A stretch of 64,000 bases of DNA from Symbiodinium natans (GCA_905221605.1 CAJNDS010001924.1:20001-84000), one strand, 5' to 3'. Counted from the stretch's first letter, positions 11,424 to 24,287 are shown. The notes: generated from the sequence alone by a model not told the origin. Translations and numbers: made by a program.

Positions 11424-12491
11424 GCCCCCGGGGGTTCTTGTGTTTATAGGGGTTCAGGGTTTAGGCTTTAGGCTTATAGAGTTTTGGGTTATAGGGCTTT
11501 GGGTTATCGGGTTCCCTTGGGCTTTACAGGGTTTTGGGCGTTTAGGCGGCTTTAGGTGTTTTCTAGGCCGTTTGAGGGCTTTAGAGCTTTGGGCACAAGG
11601 GGTTTTAGTTATCCTTGTTTTTTTGGGGGGGATTCGGGTTTGTACTTTTAGGGGGGGTTTAGGGCTTTAGGCGTCAGTCCTAAACCCTCACCCTAAACCC
11701 AAACCCGTTATCGAACATACGGGGCCCCCATCCTTAAAAGGATGAGCAGCCTTGATCGTTGAAGCCCCAATTGGAGGCCTTGCTAACCCGTAAATGTCTC
11801 ACGTCTGCAGAATGTAGATCCCTGAGCACGGAAGCCCTGAACCCTAAACCCTATAAGCCCAAACTCCATATCCTTGTGATGATATAAGCCTAAACCGTAA
11901 ACCCTAAGCCCTAGACCCCGAACCCCGAACCCCGAACCCTCTACCATCGCCCTACCAGACTGCCAGACTTAAAAGTGCTTCGCCGGATTCCTGGGCTCCC
12001 TGTCCGCCATTCGCAGGCCTAGCCTTGAAACTTATATTTAGGGTTTAGGGTTCAGGGTTTAGGGTTTAGGGTTTAGGGTTTAGTGTTTTAGGGTTTAGGG
12101 TTTAGGGTTTAGGGGAAAGCCAGCCTTCGCCTTGGACCCCCTTGAGCCTGAAACCCTAAAACCCCTAAAGCCTTAAGCCCCCTTAACCAACCCCGTAAAC
12201 CTAGTAAACGCACCCAACTGCAAGGCCTCAACGCTAGAAGCTGGGTTTTGGGACCGAACACCCTGTTAAGCACGAATGCTTAAATCCTACCACGAAGCCC
12301 TATGGCCCCTAAGCCCCCAAATTTCTGGTAACCCCGAAGAACCTCACAATCCCAACAAATTCCCTAAACCTAAGGCTCTAGAACCCTATAAGCCCTGAAA
12401 ATCGTAAACTGCAAACACCTCCCCTTTTGTCCCTTCATCAAGCCCTACTTCGACCCCAGTTGAGCCCCCCAAACCCAAAGCCCTGAGCCCC

Positions 12492-12610
12492 TAAACCGCC
12501 CTAAACCCTAAACCCTAAACCCTAAACCCTAAACCCTAAACCCTAAACCCTAAACCCTAAACCCTAAACCCTAAACCCTAAACCCTAAACCCTAAACTCT
12601 AAACCCTAAA
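12492..12610. repeat. CCCTAAA array
   Basis: About 15 perfect heptamers ending just upstream of the exon at 12629. Confidence 0.97.
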
Positions 12611-12628
12611 ACCCCCCACCCTCCCCAG

Positions 12629-12675
12629 GTGTTGCGCAGGCCCCCATTCGGTGGACGGCGCCGAGTCCCGATCGG
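12629..12675 (+). CDS. Candidate N-terminal exon
   Basis: Acceptor ccccag|g and donor cgg|gtcgga. It reads VAQAPIRWTAPSPDR in the phase required by the preceding exon and ends in phase 0 for the next one. Confidence 0.45.
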
Positions 12676-12730
12676 GTCGGAGACCTGAGACGAGCGACGC
12701 CGGGGGTTCGAAGGGGTGGTCGATTGTTTT

Positions 12731-12775
<45 letters not shown>
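12731..12775. repeat. ATG/GAT trinucleotide microsatellite
   Basis: About 15 copies of ATG within an intron. It creates a spurious poly-Asp open frame. Confidence 0.97.
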
Positions 12776-12778
<3 letters not shown>

Positions 12779-15700
12779 CTTGTTATTGTTTTACGATTAT
12801 TACTATGATTATGATGATTGTTATTATATATTTTTTCAAGGGCGGGGGGGATGGGGTTATCAGAAGCTTTTGCTGTTTCATCGAGCTTGTGGTCGGGTTT
12901 TTACGGAGCTCTATGGGTGGTTCCATTATGGGGGGGTTTCAGGGCCTGAGGGACTGCTAGGGTTTTGGGGCGTTGGGAGTTGAATGGGTTGTATGGTTTT
13001 CTGGGTGTGGGGGTTTGGCTCGATGCTTCACAAAAGGTTTTGTCGTGTGGCGGCTAGGGGTGAAGTGTTCTGGGGCTTCGCGTGTAAGTGTAAGAGCGCC
13101 AAAGAGTTTAGGGGCTTCGGTCTTTTGAGGTTGATCGGGTCGTGGGTGTGGGTTGTTTTTTTTGAGCATTGCGTGTCTTCTTCTATTTCACTTTTCGGTC
13201 TTTCGGGTGTTCTTGGTACGAGGGAGAATTGTCAGGATCCCGTAAATCACCTTACAGGTACTAAGCGCATCGACCGGAGTTTCCATTGCGGTGGCATTTT
13301 TTTAACACAACCTTTGGTGTTCAAACGTTTCACTTCAACTGAGGAGAGAATGGGGTCCAACATTTGTACGGAGCAAGGCAAGTTTGTCGAGCTTCCGCCT
13401 CTCTGAAGGAAGCATTGAAGTCCATCACTTAGCCCGGTTTGAATGGCTTTTCTGTCGAACATGAAGCACATGCAACCCTACGAACATGTTATAGGTTGCC
13501 TCGCAAAGTACCATGGGAAGTTGGGCATCCAGGTAGCCTTCACCGACTTGGACTTACCTCCCTTGGCTCAAGGATTGCGTCGAACAGGGCCTCGTGAACT
13601 TGAGGTCAACGGGGGTAAGAGTAGAATGGCCCGAGCAAGTGCCTCATACCGTGGCCTTGGGGTTCGGTCACTGTAGGTCTGTAGGCATGCTTCATAGGCT
13701 TTTCCTGCGTGCCTACAGGATGAGTATGTTTTGCGGCTTGCGTGCTACGCAAGGTGCACCTCCCCACGCACATGATACCCAGACACATAAGCACCTGTGC
13801 AAGGCCCCCCAACCGGGAATCAAACTCCACGTCTGCCCTTGGCGGAGTCCAGCGCCGATAAAGGCCATCCTTAAAGTCTAGGGTCTAGTATATATGTAGA
13901 CCAGGTAAAAAAGTCGGTCAACTGCCACTTGGGCTTCGCAAGCCATGCCGGCGCCCCTCCGCGCAAACATGCCCAAGTCGCCTCAGTCGCCTCTGGGCAG
14001 GAAGGTGGCGAGCCCGGGACCCCCTAGGTTGCCCTATGCCCTCAAACCGACAGCCTCCTTTGCTCCGAGCCGATGCCCCAACCACCACTTCCTAGGGATG
14101 TCGCTCTGCAATTTTTCTGCCGGGGTGAGGCTCTCAAATGTTTTCTTGGAGTTCTGGAATCGAAGCATGTCTTAACATGCTGGTGGACGTGCTTGAAAAA
14201 CCAGGGGCACACCATGTGCCAGGGGCTCGCCGTAAACCCTAAAGGAGGATGCATCTTTTTGGATGATTCCGACAAAGTCGACAGTGAGTGAATATCCAGG
14301 CTGGGGGTTAACGGCCTCTATAGAATGCCAACTGGCACCAGCAGCCAGTTGCTGTCGGCTTGGCTTGTGAGTGTTCAGGATGTCAACCCCCATACATATG
14401 CTCAACCCTAAAGCCCTTCAAGCTTCAACTACAGGTTAGGCTTCTCTTCTTACTGGTTCTTTGTAGGAAATGAGGGAGTTAGGGACCTTAAAGAATCCCT
14501 TAAATGGTCTGATAGAAGGGGGATATGCATATCAGACGAACTGCCAGAAGCGATGAAGTCGCACGACTCTCCCTGAGCCTACAGCCCCAACCCTTTACAT
14601 CCTAACCCCTTAGGGTTTAGGGTTTAGGGTTTGGGGTTTAGGGTTTGGGGTTTAAACCCCCAACCCCCAATCGCTAAACTTCTCTAGGAGTCCACAAGTT
14701 GGGTGACCGGAGGTCTTACCAAAAACCTCCTTCTGTGGCCACAGGTGTCCCCTGACACGGCCCTTTATGACACAGCACCTGGGCCATTGAACTTAGGGTT
14801 TGAAGGTTTAGGGTTTCAGGTTTACGGGCTTAACCCTACAGAGCCTATCACCCGAAACCCTTCATCCTTGATCGAATAGAGGGCTTCTGGGCTTGAGGTT
14901 TATAACCTCTACACCTGCCCACACTGCAGGTTTTATGAGGGGTCTTTGTCTGATTGGGCTTACACTCCTGCACCGTCAACCCACTAAACCCACGAAACCT
15001 TCAGCCCCGAACACCTGACATGTTCAACCCTACTCCCTAAACCCTAAACCCGACACCCAAAACTCATCTTCAAGCCTCAATCCCAGAGCCCGACATCTTC
15101 CCTAGCTCAAGGGCCTTCAACCATGGCCATCAACCCCCACAGTGATTTTAGAGGGCCGAATTCAGAGAACTGCTCTCATCCTTCAGCCACGCAACTTGCG
15201 CCTCGGAGCCTAACTCCTCAACCTCCGGCCCTGCTTCCTGGACCCTCAGCCCTTTGCTTCGGATTTGCATGTGTGGGTTTCGGATTTAGTTTCAACTCTA
15301 GGGTTTTGGGGTTTAGTTTCCGGTTGTCCCCTGTTCACCTGCCGCCTTCTGACCGAGACCCTTCATCGCAGTTCTTTTTACTTTTTTGGTTCGGGGCGGG
15401 TATAATTACTGGCAATGGTTAGGCGCGGAAAGCTGTATCCCAGAAATGAACTGCAATTGAGGGCCCAGGTGAACCTGCAACTCGAAACCGGTTTCCATTT
15501 CTATGGTGGTCTAGGGTTTAGGGTTGAAGGGTTTAAGTTTAGGGTTTCAGGGTTTAGGGCTAAAGGTTATTTACGGTACTGTCCCACAGGGACCCGGCAA
15601 GGCATCATCATTTCGAGAACTGGCCGTGTTTAGCGACCCTATGGAACCGGAAGCCCCTCAACCCCAATCCCTAATCCCTAAACCCTAAACCCTAAACCCC

Positions 15701-15917
15701 CTTGAATTTCTTACAGTCCGGAGCTTTGGTTGCCTGTATCGTAGGTCCTTGGAGGTTAAAGGGCCCCTAAGCCCGAAATGAAACCGAAACAAAACCCTTA
15801 CGCCCTAAAAACCCTAGGCCCTATACCCTAAACGCTAAACCCTATACCCTAAACCCTAAAACCTAAACCCTAAACCCTAAACCCTAAACCCGAAAAAAAC
15901 CTTAAAAGCCCTAACAG
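12776..15917. other. Long intron with a repeat-poor middle (about 12.96-14.43 kb)
   Basis: The middle section lacks telomeric arrays and has open frames on both strands. A plus frame at 13443-13613 ends before a good donor (ggg|gtaagag), and another at 13945-14125 is Pro/Ser-rich and ends at gtgagg. Neither matches a family I know. At 14450-14510 there is a half-copy of the inverted-repeat element seen at 55692. TTTAGGG/CCCTAAA tracts resume at 14600. Confidence 0.5.
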
Positions 15918-15980
15918 GCTACGAAGATCCAACCGCCTCCCAGCAGCAGTGCCCCGACTCCTCCGGCCGTTGAGGCCGAT
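15918..15980 (+). CDS. Candidate N-terminal exon (Pro/Ser-rich)
   Basis: Acceptor aacag|g and donor gat|gtgtaag. It reads ATKIQPPPSSSAPTPPAVEA then D, phase 0 to 0. CCCTAAA tract on the left, a long TTTAGGG array (16010-16075) on the right: the typical inverted flanks. Confidence 0.6.
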
Positions 15981-16009
15981 GTGTAAGGGCTCGGTTTAGG
16001 GTTCAGGGT

Positions 16010-16075
16010 TTAGGGTTTAGGGTTTAGGGTTTAGGGTTTAGGGTTTAGGGTTTAGGGTTTAGGGTTTAGGGTTCC
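16010..16075. repeat. TTTAGGG array
   Basis: Tandem TTTAGGG units just after a donor site; orientation opposite to the array that precedes the exon. Confidence 0.95.
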
Positions 16076-17521
16076 GGTTTTCGGGTTGAGAGCTTGGTCT
16101 TGAGGGTTTGTAGTATGTGGTTTAGGGTTTGGGGTCGAGGGCTTGTAGTTTAGGGTTTGGGCTTGAGGGTTTGGAGTTTCTAAGCCCGGGTTGATCGACT
16201 TGTTAGTATTCCTAACGCTTCCAGCCACCTAAAAACCATGGCGCTTCCGTAAAGACCTGAATTTTTCAGGAGTTTCGAAAATCGATCGCAAATCACTTCA
16301 CTTTACCCCAACACAAGCTGTCTCAAATCAAAGCTATGGACTTCCGAACAACCGGAATGGGGTCCATCCAGTTTCAAGCCGAATCGGCCCGAACAACCCA
16401 GATTTACATCCCATCCCGTTGTCAGGCCCAGAGCCCGAGCCACCTGAATTCGGCACAGTCCTTACGATGGTGTTCTAGACTCCCGCGGCATCTACTCACG
16501 ATCTCTCACGGTTTTCTCACGGGCAAATCTGCGTGGCTCAAGAAATCACCTCTAGGTGGCTGCCAGGGCCGACCCTTACTCACGCCTGCTCATGTTTTGC
16601 TCATGCTCTTAGGGTTGTTTTGCAGACTCCCTAGATTTTTTGGGTGGTTCGTCGGGCAAAACGGTGTCGCTGCCACACGAAGCATTCACAGACAATGTCG
16701 GGTCAAACTGTGTCGCTGCAATAAGACTTCGAGACAATTTGTGGGGTAAAATTGTGGCGCTGCGACAAACAAGCATTCATTTTGTTTCGCAAATTGGGGC
16801 GCTCGGGGGTAAATTTGTGTGGTTCGCAGCCGCGCAGAAAACAATGTCGCAGATGCATAGGGATTCAGGGTTCAGGGTTTTTGTGGGTTAATAGGGTTTG
16901 TACTGCTGATGGGGTTGATTCGACTTTATAGGATGCAGTGTTCTTTGTTGGGCGGGGGGGTGGGGGGGGGGGGAGGGGGTTGGGTTGAGGAGTGTTGAGG
17001 CTTGCTCGGGCTGCTTTGACGATCAGGGTTCTTAGGGTTTAGGGATTAGGTTTACACCAACATTTGTCATGTAGAACCCGGAACTTTGAAACCCGTCCCA
17101 CTCCCTTTTGGTTTCACCGGCCGGGGCATCCGCATTGAAGCATCGCGAGATGCCGTGATGATCCAGAATCCGCAAGTGCGCTCTGCATTCAAAGGCCAGG
17201 GTGGACAACGAATCTTTACATTGGAGGGGGAATGCTACTGCACCCTGCATGCCGTGAGGATCTGCGCCCCGCCCCCCTCCCCCACCACCATATTCTTTGA
17301 GAGCCCGAAAGCCCAAAACCCCTAAACCCGTTAAGATCATCTTGGAGCTTGGGGCCGTCCTCAGACCCGTCGCCTGAAGAAAATAGCGGAGTTTCAAGGG
17401 TTTTGAGGGTTTTCGGCTGGACCCTAAACCCTAAACCCCAAACCCTAAACCCTAAACCCTAAACCCCAGACCCTAGACCCCAGACCCTAAACCCCAAACC
17501 CTCAATCCCTGACCGGGCGAG

Positions 17522-17585
17522 GCTGCTGCCGGGATCCGGGCGGACCTAGCAGCCCATCAGCCCCTTTGTTTCGACCACTGGAAAG
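17522..17585 (+). CDS. Candidate N-terminal exon
   Basis: Acceptor gcgag|g and donor aaag|gttttt. It reads AAAGIRADLAAHQPLCFDHW then K, phase 0 to 1, which matches both neighbours. Confidence 0.55.
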
Positions 17586-18351
17586 GTTTTTTTTTTTTTT
17601 TTTTTGGTTCTTGGTTTTTTTGGTGTTTTTGGGTTTTGGTGTTTAGGGGCTGTAGGGGCTTTAGGAGCTTTAGGCGCTTTAGGAGCTTTAGGAGCTTTAG
17701 GAGCTTTAGGGTTTATAGGGAGTACTTCGAAGTATCCTGGGGTTGCTAAGGGCGGGCTCGGCTGCCTTTTGGGCTGAGCAAGAAGTAGACATTTACTCAG
17801 CTGCCCCCGGGAACCCATTAATGTTCAGTTATTTTTTCTTTGAGAGGGGGGGAGACTGAGGGTAGAGGGTTTACAGCTTTTAGGGTTCAGGATTTTTCGG
17901 GGTTCGGGGTTTAGGGTTTTAGGGCTTTAGTTTGTTTTTTGGGGGGTCTAGGGTTTGTTTTTGGTTGGTGTTGCGGGTACTTGGACTGTTCCAGCAAGGT
18001 CATGAAAGTGGCCACGGAAAAACCGCAATGAGGTCTTGCGTAGGGCTTGCAGCCTGGGCTTTGGGGCTATCTCGGCTGAAGCCGCAGGATTCGCGTGGTT
18101 TGGGCCTTGGGTTTTGGACTTTTTGCGTTCTTAAGAGAAAGGGACAGCCCAGAATCCGAACTTGAAAGACTCCTCAGCCATGTATAGGACCTCGGTTCTC
18201 TGAACGGCGATGGTTCCCTAAACCCTAAACCCTAAACCCTAAACCCTAAACCCTAAACCCTAAACCCTAAACCCTGAACCCTGAACCCTGAACCCTAAAC
18301 CCTAAACCCTAAACCCTAAACCCTAACCCCTAAGCCCTGAATCTTGTTGAG

Positions 18352-18423
18352 CCGAGCACTTTGAGCAAAGGAAGCGCCTCGAGTCGATGATCAGCGACCT
18401 CGTGGAGAAGCTCCCGCAGCTCG
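18352..18423 (+). CDS. Candidate N-terminal exon, amphipathic/coiled-coil-like
   Basis: Acceptor tgag|c and donor ctcg|gtacgc. It starts with the two bases needed after the previous exon and reads EHFEQRKRLESMISDLVEKL then PQL. The charged heptad-like pattern is typical of N-terminal helices of dinoflagellate channel proteins. Confidence 0.6.
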
Positions 18424-18539
18424 GTACGCAGTTTGACATGTTTTGCTTGCTTTGGTTGATTTCCCCAAACAGTCTACTGTTGGGGTTCTAAATTCATTCA
18501 AGGATTGCCGACATTCTGAGGACTGTTTCCGGGTTCCTG

Positions 18540-18800
18540 GGCTCCTTGTCTCCCTTTGTCTCCCTTTGTCTCCCCCTGTCTCTCTTTGTCTCCCTCTGTC
18601 TCCCTCTGTTTCCCTTTGTCTCCCTCTGTCTCTCTTTGTCTCCCTTTGTCTCCCTTTGTCTCCCTTTGTCTCCCTTTGTCTCGCTTTGTCTCCCTTGGTG
18701 TCCCTTTGTCTCCCTTCATGTGGGTGGCTTTGCCGGGTTGCTGTGCTCCTCCCTTTGTCTCCCTTCGTCTCCCTTTGTCTCCCGTCGTCTCCACTGTTTC
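18540..18800. repeat. TCTCCCTTTG minisatellite
   Basis: About 20 imperfect 10-bp units inside an intron. It is open in several frames on both strands, so the overlapping ORFs are not genes. Confidence 0.95.
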
Positions 18801-18998
18801 TTTGACGTGCCTTTGACTGTTTGGGTGTAATTTGAGTTTAGGGCTTAGGGGGAGCTTTTGTCTCGGGCACGGTGCCGAAACCCATCTCAAACAGCCACCT
18901 ACCCCCTAAACTTGAGACCCTAAGCTCTGAACCCTAAACCCTAAACCCTAAACCCTAAACCCGAAACCCTAAACCCTAAACCCGAAACTTAGCTTAAG

Positions 18999-19052
18999 AC
19001 AGGCAGATCATCTCGGAGGCTGTCCACGAGGCGGCACCTGCTCAGGCCTCCG
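18999..19052 (+). CDS. Candidate N-terminal exon
   Basis: Starting after ttaag, the phase fits the previous exon and the reading is RQIISEAVHEAAPAQAS. The donor is ccg|gtgggt, or the slightly later gtaaag. CCCTAAA tract upstream, TTTAGGG array (19110-19175) downstream. Confidence 0.5.
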
Positions 19053-20589
19053 GTGGGTAAAGTTCGGGAATTCAAGATTTGAAGTTTTCCTTAAGCCTTA
19101 AGCCCTAATTTAGGGTTTAGGGTTTTAGGGTTTAGGGTCTAGGGTTTAGGGTTTAGGGTTTAGGGTTTAGGGAAGCTCTCCTTAAGCCTTTTTCCCCTTG
19201 CACCCGTGGTTCAAGGTGCAGGGCACAATTCTGGTTGAAGGTCCTGTTGTTCTGGCTTGGGGCAGTCTGGGGGCTCATCAGGAGTGGGTATTTGGAGGTT
19301 TTGGGTTTTCGGAAGTCTTCATCTGCGAGGGTTCAGAGCCTGGTTTACTGGTGTAGGATGTGTTTGGGGGTGGTTAGGCTTGCAGGGGTCTGAGAGTCTA
19401 AGATGTTCTTAAGCGAAAAAGCCTAAACCAAATCCCAAAGCATCAGGAAGCCCGGACCAAGGTGAAGTATGGGGCTCAATGCCCCTAACGGTGCACGCCC
19501 CCTGAACCCTCAACCCCATAGGCCCAAAGTCCTTCAGCCTTAGCCCCTGAGACCCAACCTACAGCCTACGCCCTTTTTGCTCGGAGCCCTGGGAGCTCCG
19601 AAGCCCAAAGCCTCTCAACCCCAGCCACCTCCAAAAGTCTGTAATCCCCAACGAAGCTCATAAACCCTCAAAAAGCCCCCAGGAGCCCTGAAAAACCCTC
19701 AAAAAGCCCACTAACCCGAAGCCGAAGCTCGTAAGGTGCGAAGGGACCGGCGGCAGTCCAGCTCTTCCCTGTGGTCCTCGCCAAGCATTCCCCCGCCCGT
19801 CCCTGAGCAGCTTGGCTCCAGTTTTTCAGGGTTGCAGGGTTATCAGGGTTATCAGGGTTTAGGGTTTAGGGTTGCCTCCTAATCCCAGCCAATCCCAGTG
19901 CAACCTGAAATGGCCCATCCATTCCATCCCGGGGCAGGATCCAACTTGGCTCAATATTCAATATATATTAAGTTTATTCAATTTATTAGTTACTAAAATT
20001 CAAAAATCTCATGACTCAGGGCGGGAATCAGGGTATGGTCCAAGAGCCTCGGAGAAAGCTTCAGGGTTGAGAGCTCATGCCCCAAAACCTTTAGGAAACC
20101 CGAGGGCTTGGGGCTTCGAAGGGCTTTGCTGAACCCTTCGCCCTGTGAAGGGCAAAGGCAGGGTTGGACTTCCGAGCGGGGCCGTAGATCCGCAAGAGGT
20201 TGCTTCTTCCCGGCTTACGGAACTTTGCAAACGCAAACCCTAAACCGTCTAGGGGAAGAAGGGTGTTTGAGATTGATAGGGTAGTTGGAGTTTAGGGAAA
20301 GGCGTTTCGTTGGTTTTCCGTGGTCAGTGTCCCAGCATGAAGGGTTAGGAAGGGATGCAACGTCAACGGCTAGGGTGGTACAAGGCAGGGGCCCGAAACC
20401 CTAAACCAGAGAAAGCAGGAACGCGGCTCTTCCTGGCGAGATCGTGGAGGAGGACAGGCACCCCCCCCCCCCCGCGCGAGGTATGCAGGAAAAAAGTTCT
20501 TAAGGGCGAAAGGGCAAGTTCGGGGCGGATAAGTTTGCAAGCTGCCAAGAACGTGCTCAATGCATGACAACACCCTAAGCACCTCAAGC

Positions 20590-20755
20590 CCTCAATACTC
20601 AATACCCTAAGCCCTAAGCCCTAAGCCCTAAGCCCTAAGCCCTAAGCCCTAAGCCCTAAGCCCTAAGCCCTAAGCCCTAAGCCCTAAGCCCTAAGCCCTA
20701 AACCCTAAACCCTAAACCCTAAACCCTAAACCCTAAACCCTAAACCCTAAACCCC
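20590..20755. repeat. CCCTAAG then CCCTAAA array
   Basis: About 14 homogeneous CCCTAAG units pass directly into about 8 CCCTAAA units, ending just before the next exon. Confidence 0.97.
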
Positions 20756-20758
20756 AAG

Positions 20759-20830
20759 CCAGAAGCCGCCACCTCTCGCTTCCGTGAGGAGATTCCTTTC
20801 GGGCCAGAAGCATCGGCCGGGAGCTTGGAA
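20759..20830 (+). CDS. Candidate N-terminal exon
   Basis: Several AGs (20758, 20762, 20765) can serve as acceptor; two of them fit the incoming phase. It reads EAATSRFREEIPFGPEASAG then SLE and ends at gaa|gtttgg. TTTAGGG array (20850-20945) follows. Confidence 0.55.
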
Positions 20831-21121
20831 GTTTGGGTTCTGTTTGGGGTTTGGGGTTTAGGGTTTAGGGTTTAGGGTTTAGAGTTTAGGGTTTAGGGTT
20901 TAGGGTTTAGGGTTCAGGGTTTAGGGTTTGGGGTTTAGGGTTCCGGGTTTGGGGCACGTCACCCTAGCAGCTCCTTGGGGTATGTGGGTTTGTGGGGTAT
21001 TTTTTGGGTCTTGGGGTGTTTGGGGTTAGGGGTTTTGGGAGCTTCCAGAGGTTTGGGTTTTTGGGGTTTTTGGGTTTGGTATGTGGGGTTTGGGGTATTT
21101 GGGCTAGTGGCGGGGTTGAAG

Positions 21122-21188
21122 ATCACTTCAAGAGCAAAGCGCACGCCAAGAGCACCCCAAGAGCACCCCCTATCGGCGGGACGCACGG
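21122..21188 (+). CDS. Weak candidate exon
   Basis: Repeat-free GC-rich patch after ttgaag with two open frames (one begins ITSRAKRTPRAP, the other EDHFKSKAHAKS). Borders and frame are undecided. Confidence 0.25.
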
Positions 21189-21256
21189 CAATGACACCCT
21201 AAACCCTGAACCCTGAACCCTGAACCCTAAACCCTAAACACCTAAACCCTAAAGAG

Positions 21257-21277
21257 CTGCACGCGCGCGTGACCGAG
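21257..21277 (+). CDS. Candidate 21-nt microexon LHARVTE
   Basis: Seven codons between aaagag and a consensus donor gag|gtaagag, directly after a CCCTAAA tract. The strong donor supports it, but the small size needs transcript evidence. Confidence 0.45.
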
Positions 21278-21353
21278 GTAAGAGTACACTTGGCAAGACT
21301 GCGACATGTGAACCCCCTGGCACGGACACCCGAGTCCTTCCAGCAGCCTATGA

Positions 21354-21458
21354 CTTACTGTTGGTTAGCAGGGACTGAGGGAATTCGGGCCCTATATATA
21401 CCCTCGAAGAGACTATGTAGGGCCCCATTTCCCTCATTCCCTGCTAACCAACAGTAAG
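21354..21458. mobile_element. Small inverted-repeat element (MITE/introner-like), 105 bp
   Basis: Perfect 21-bp terminal inverted repeats (21354-21374 and 21438-21458), starting CTTACTGTTGG. The core has CCCTATATATACCCT. The core is shared with the element at 55692-55779. No coding capacity; non-autonomous. Confidence 0.8.
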
Positions 21459-24191
21459 ATAAGCGCCAGGAAAGTACTTCGAAGCCTAAAAAAAGTTGCA
21501 CGGTTTCGCCATTTGGAGCACGCAAGGCGCGCGGGACCTAGGCGAGAGCGCGATCTGCCGTGCCTTAAAACTAAAAACCATGTTGCTTGCGACGATGTGG
21601 GCGCTGTCCAACGTTTGTGGCCCAGATTCAAAAGGCCGCACGGCAGGTAGCAAGGGTTGTGAAGGTGTTTCAACTGTGGGTCTTTGTGAGTGCCAAAGCT
21701 TTCAGAGTATCTTCAACTTTGAGTCGCAGTTTTATATATAGAGCAGCCCGCAAGCTGCCCAACCCCAAGCCCCAAAACCTTGAACCGAGCATAGGAGCCT
21801 TTCCCCCGCCAGAAAGGGCCAAACCCTCCTGGTTCTGGGGTGCTTTGATTTAATATTGGGGTGGGGGCCCCGGAAGGCCTTGTCGGAGACCCAAAATGCC
21901 TGGAGACCCGACATGCGCATTCCAAGCCTCCCGAAACCCTCGAGTCCGAAGCCCAAGTCGCTTCATGTCGAAGCAACGCGGCGACGAGACCGGAACATGC
22001 ATTTTCCAGGCTACAAAAAAACTTCATTGATAAAGCCCCCACCACCTCCACCGCCTTGAATGTTCCCATTTATTGAATCTACATGAACACAAACACAATC
22101 CCTAAAAGCTCACCCTAAGCCCTAAGATTGATCAGTCACGGCCTGTTTTCAGGGAACCAGCGACCAAGTTGATCGGTTGGCTGAGAAGAGGCACCCTCGA
22201 CCCTGATGGTCTAGGGGATTGTGGGTTTCATTGGTAAGGGCCGGGGGTTGAGGGCAGGGCTCAGTTTAAAGGATTTAGAATGTAGGGTTTGGGGCTGGAG
22301 TTCAGCGTTTAAGGAGGTATAGGGGGTTCAGGGTTTCAGGGTTTAGGGTTTAGGCGTTTTGGTCTACCGGGTCTGTTTTTTCCGTAGGGGCGCCTCAAAA
22401 GAGACCACATTTGGAGAACCGGCAATACGCTTCCCTTCCGTTCCGGTGTTCTGAGGGCTCTGCGGTTTCCGCCTCTAGAGACAGAAACCCAACCCTTCGG
22501 CTGTTTGTAATGCTTTTTAGGGGATTTACGCGTTAGGGCTTTAGGATTTTCGGATCTAGGGTAGTGAGTGTTCGGGGCGTATTTTTATAATGGGCTCAAC
22601 AACCCCCATCCCTCCCCCGCAAGCTTCCAGGGTATGGCCTTGGGCGCGTCTCCAAATTCCTGAACAAGAAGGAGGTCTTACCCTAAGCCCTAAACCCCTA
22701 AACTCTAAAGACTTATGGCAGGGGCTTTTGGTTTTCAAGGTTTAGGGCCTTAGGGCCTTAGCTCTTGGGACTTTGCGCTTTCCTGGACCTTCCTCTTCTC
22801 TCCAAAAAAAGAAGTACCCATAATGCGGACAAGGAGTCCCCCCGCCCGAACGAAGGGCATAGGTTAGGGGCTCAATGCTGGGAGGGCGAAGCACCACCTT
22901 CGCGCCTACCCGACGCCGCCCCACCACCTTGCAGCGCCATCGCCGCAGCACAAGCAGGCTTCGATCCGGCAACTGCCTTCCGGCTGGAATTCAGGATTCA
23001 CGCGCCTGATGCGTGAAACCCCAAGCCTCTACCCTATACCCTACAAGCCCCACTCAGACCCCCAAACCGTAAATAAAACTACCCGAAACCCTAAACCTTA
23101 AGCCATAAACCCGACACCTTAAGCCCGAAATAAACCGCTAAACTCTTAGACCAGCCAGCCCCACTCCCAAGGCCCTTCAAGGCCAACATTTTTGCTGGGC
23201 AAAGGGACCCCGTCGTCTTTGGTCAGGTTTGCCTAAAGTGTACCGATGAGGCTTCGTCGGAGGAGTCAAACTCGACCTCCTGGCCACTGGAGCTCCGGAC
23301 GTAGTGCGCTTGTAGTACAACTCGGGGCGTCCTGGGACTGCACTTGTACTACAAAAGTCGACTTTTGTTCTACGGGAGCTCCACACTAGAAGTCTAAAAG
23401 CGATGACAGCTTTGCATTTCACAAGCCCAGAACACCCGAAGTGATGACAGCTGCTTTGTGAATCCCCCGAGCTTGCGGCCTCAAAGGAACCTCCTTGGCG
23501 GAACCTCCGAATCCGCGACGCACGAAAATCCTTGTTCGGAGGAGCCGAAAGTGCTGCGCCTGCCCATGAGAACGATGTTTCGGGAGTACTCAAGGAACTC
23601 CGTGCCAGAACGCTGTGTGCGACCAAAATGCAAGCAGGCCTCATGGTCCGGTGCCCGCGCCTAGGCGGGAGCACGATGTGCGACCCAAATGCGAGCAGGC
23701 CTCCAGAGAACCATGGTCAGGGCCGCGTGCGCTCTGCACGCGCGCGGCGGGTGTACACCGATCGTTGGAACTCTTAGTGTTGGCACGCCGTTTGGGAAGC
23801 AACTCTGCGTTTCAGGATGCCAAAATCCCGTAACTTCCATCAACCCTGACAAATTCCTGAATACGTATTCTTGCCTCACTTTTCTGAAACGAAGCCAAGG
23901 GAATATGAAACACACGACTATTGTTCTTTTGTCCGTCCTCAAGTAAGTATAGATAACCCCTTATAACTTATTGCCCTAGCCCCGACAGAAGCCCAAACTC
24001 TAAAGCCTAAACCTGAAACCTTATACCCCAAAACCCCAAAACCCCAAAACCCCAAACCCCAAACCCCAAACCCCAAACCCTAAACCCTGAACCCCAAACC
24101 CCAAACCCCAAACCCCAAACCCCAAACCCCAAACCCTAAACCCTAAACCCTAAACCCTAAACCCTACGAATCCCGAACCTGGAAAGCCCAG
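21459..24191. other. Intron: filler, scattered TTTAGGG/CCCAAAC tracts
   Basis: Contains weak TTTAGGG units near 22320-22350, a repeat-poor patch at 22780-23950 with a short direct repeat (23617-23652 versus 23678-23712), and a CCCAAAC-to-CCCTAAA array at 24030-24170. A possible short exon near 22945-22990 is not supported well enough to list. Confidence 0.5.
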
Positions 24192-24287
24192 GTTTTGGGG
24201 CCCTCAGTCGTCGCAGCAGGGCGGCGCCCTCTTCGCAAGCCGTGCCTGGGCCTGGCATTGGGAGTTTCTACGAAGAGCTCATAAAGG
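24192..24287 (+). CDS. Candidate N-terminal exon
   Basis: Acceptor gcccag|g; the reading ends PGPGIGSFYEELIK; the donor is aagg|gtttag, again a TTTAGGG unit used as donor. It ends in phase 1, matching the next exon. The upstream phase to 21257-21277 does not match directly, so at least one exon between them is missing. Confidence 0.55.

Noticed and set aside
13562-13571. Second spliced-leader relic (TTGGCTCAAG)
   Set aside because: Only ten bases match; this is within chance for a 64-kb window.
13790-13880. tRNA-like sequence (minus strand, GTTTGATTCCC)
   Set aside because: No closing T-stem or acceptor stem can be formed; at best a decayed tRNA-derived fragment.
18443-18890. Overlapping Ser/Pro/Leu and Lys/Gly frames
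   Set aside because: Translation of the TCTCCCTTTG minisatellite.
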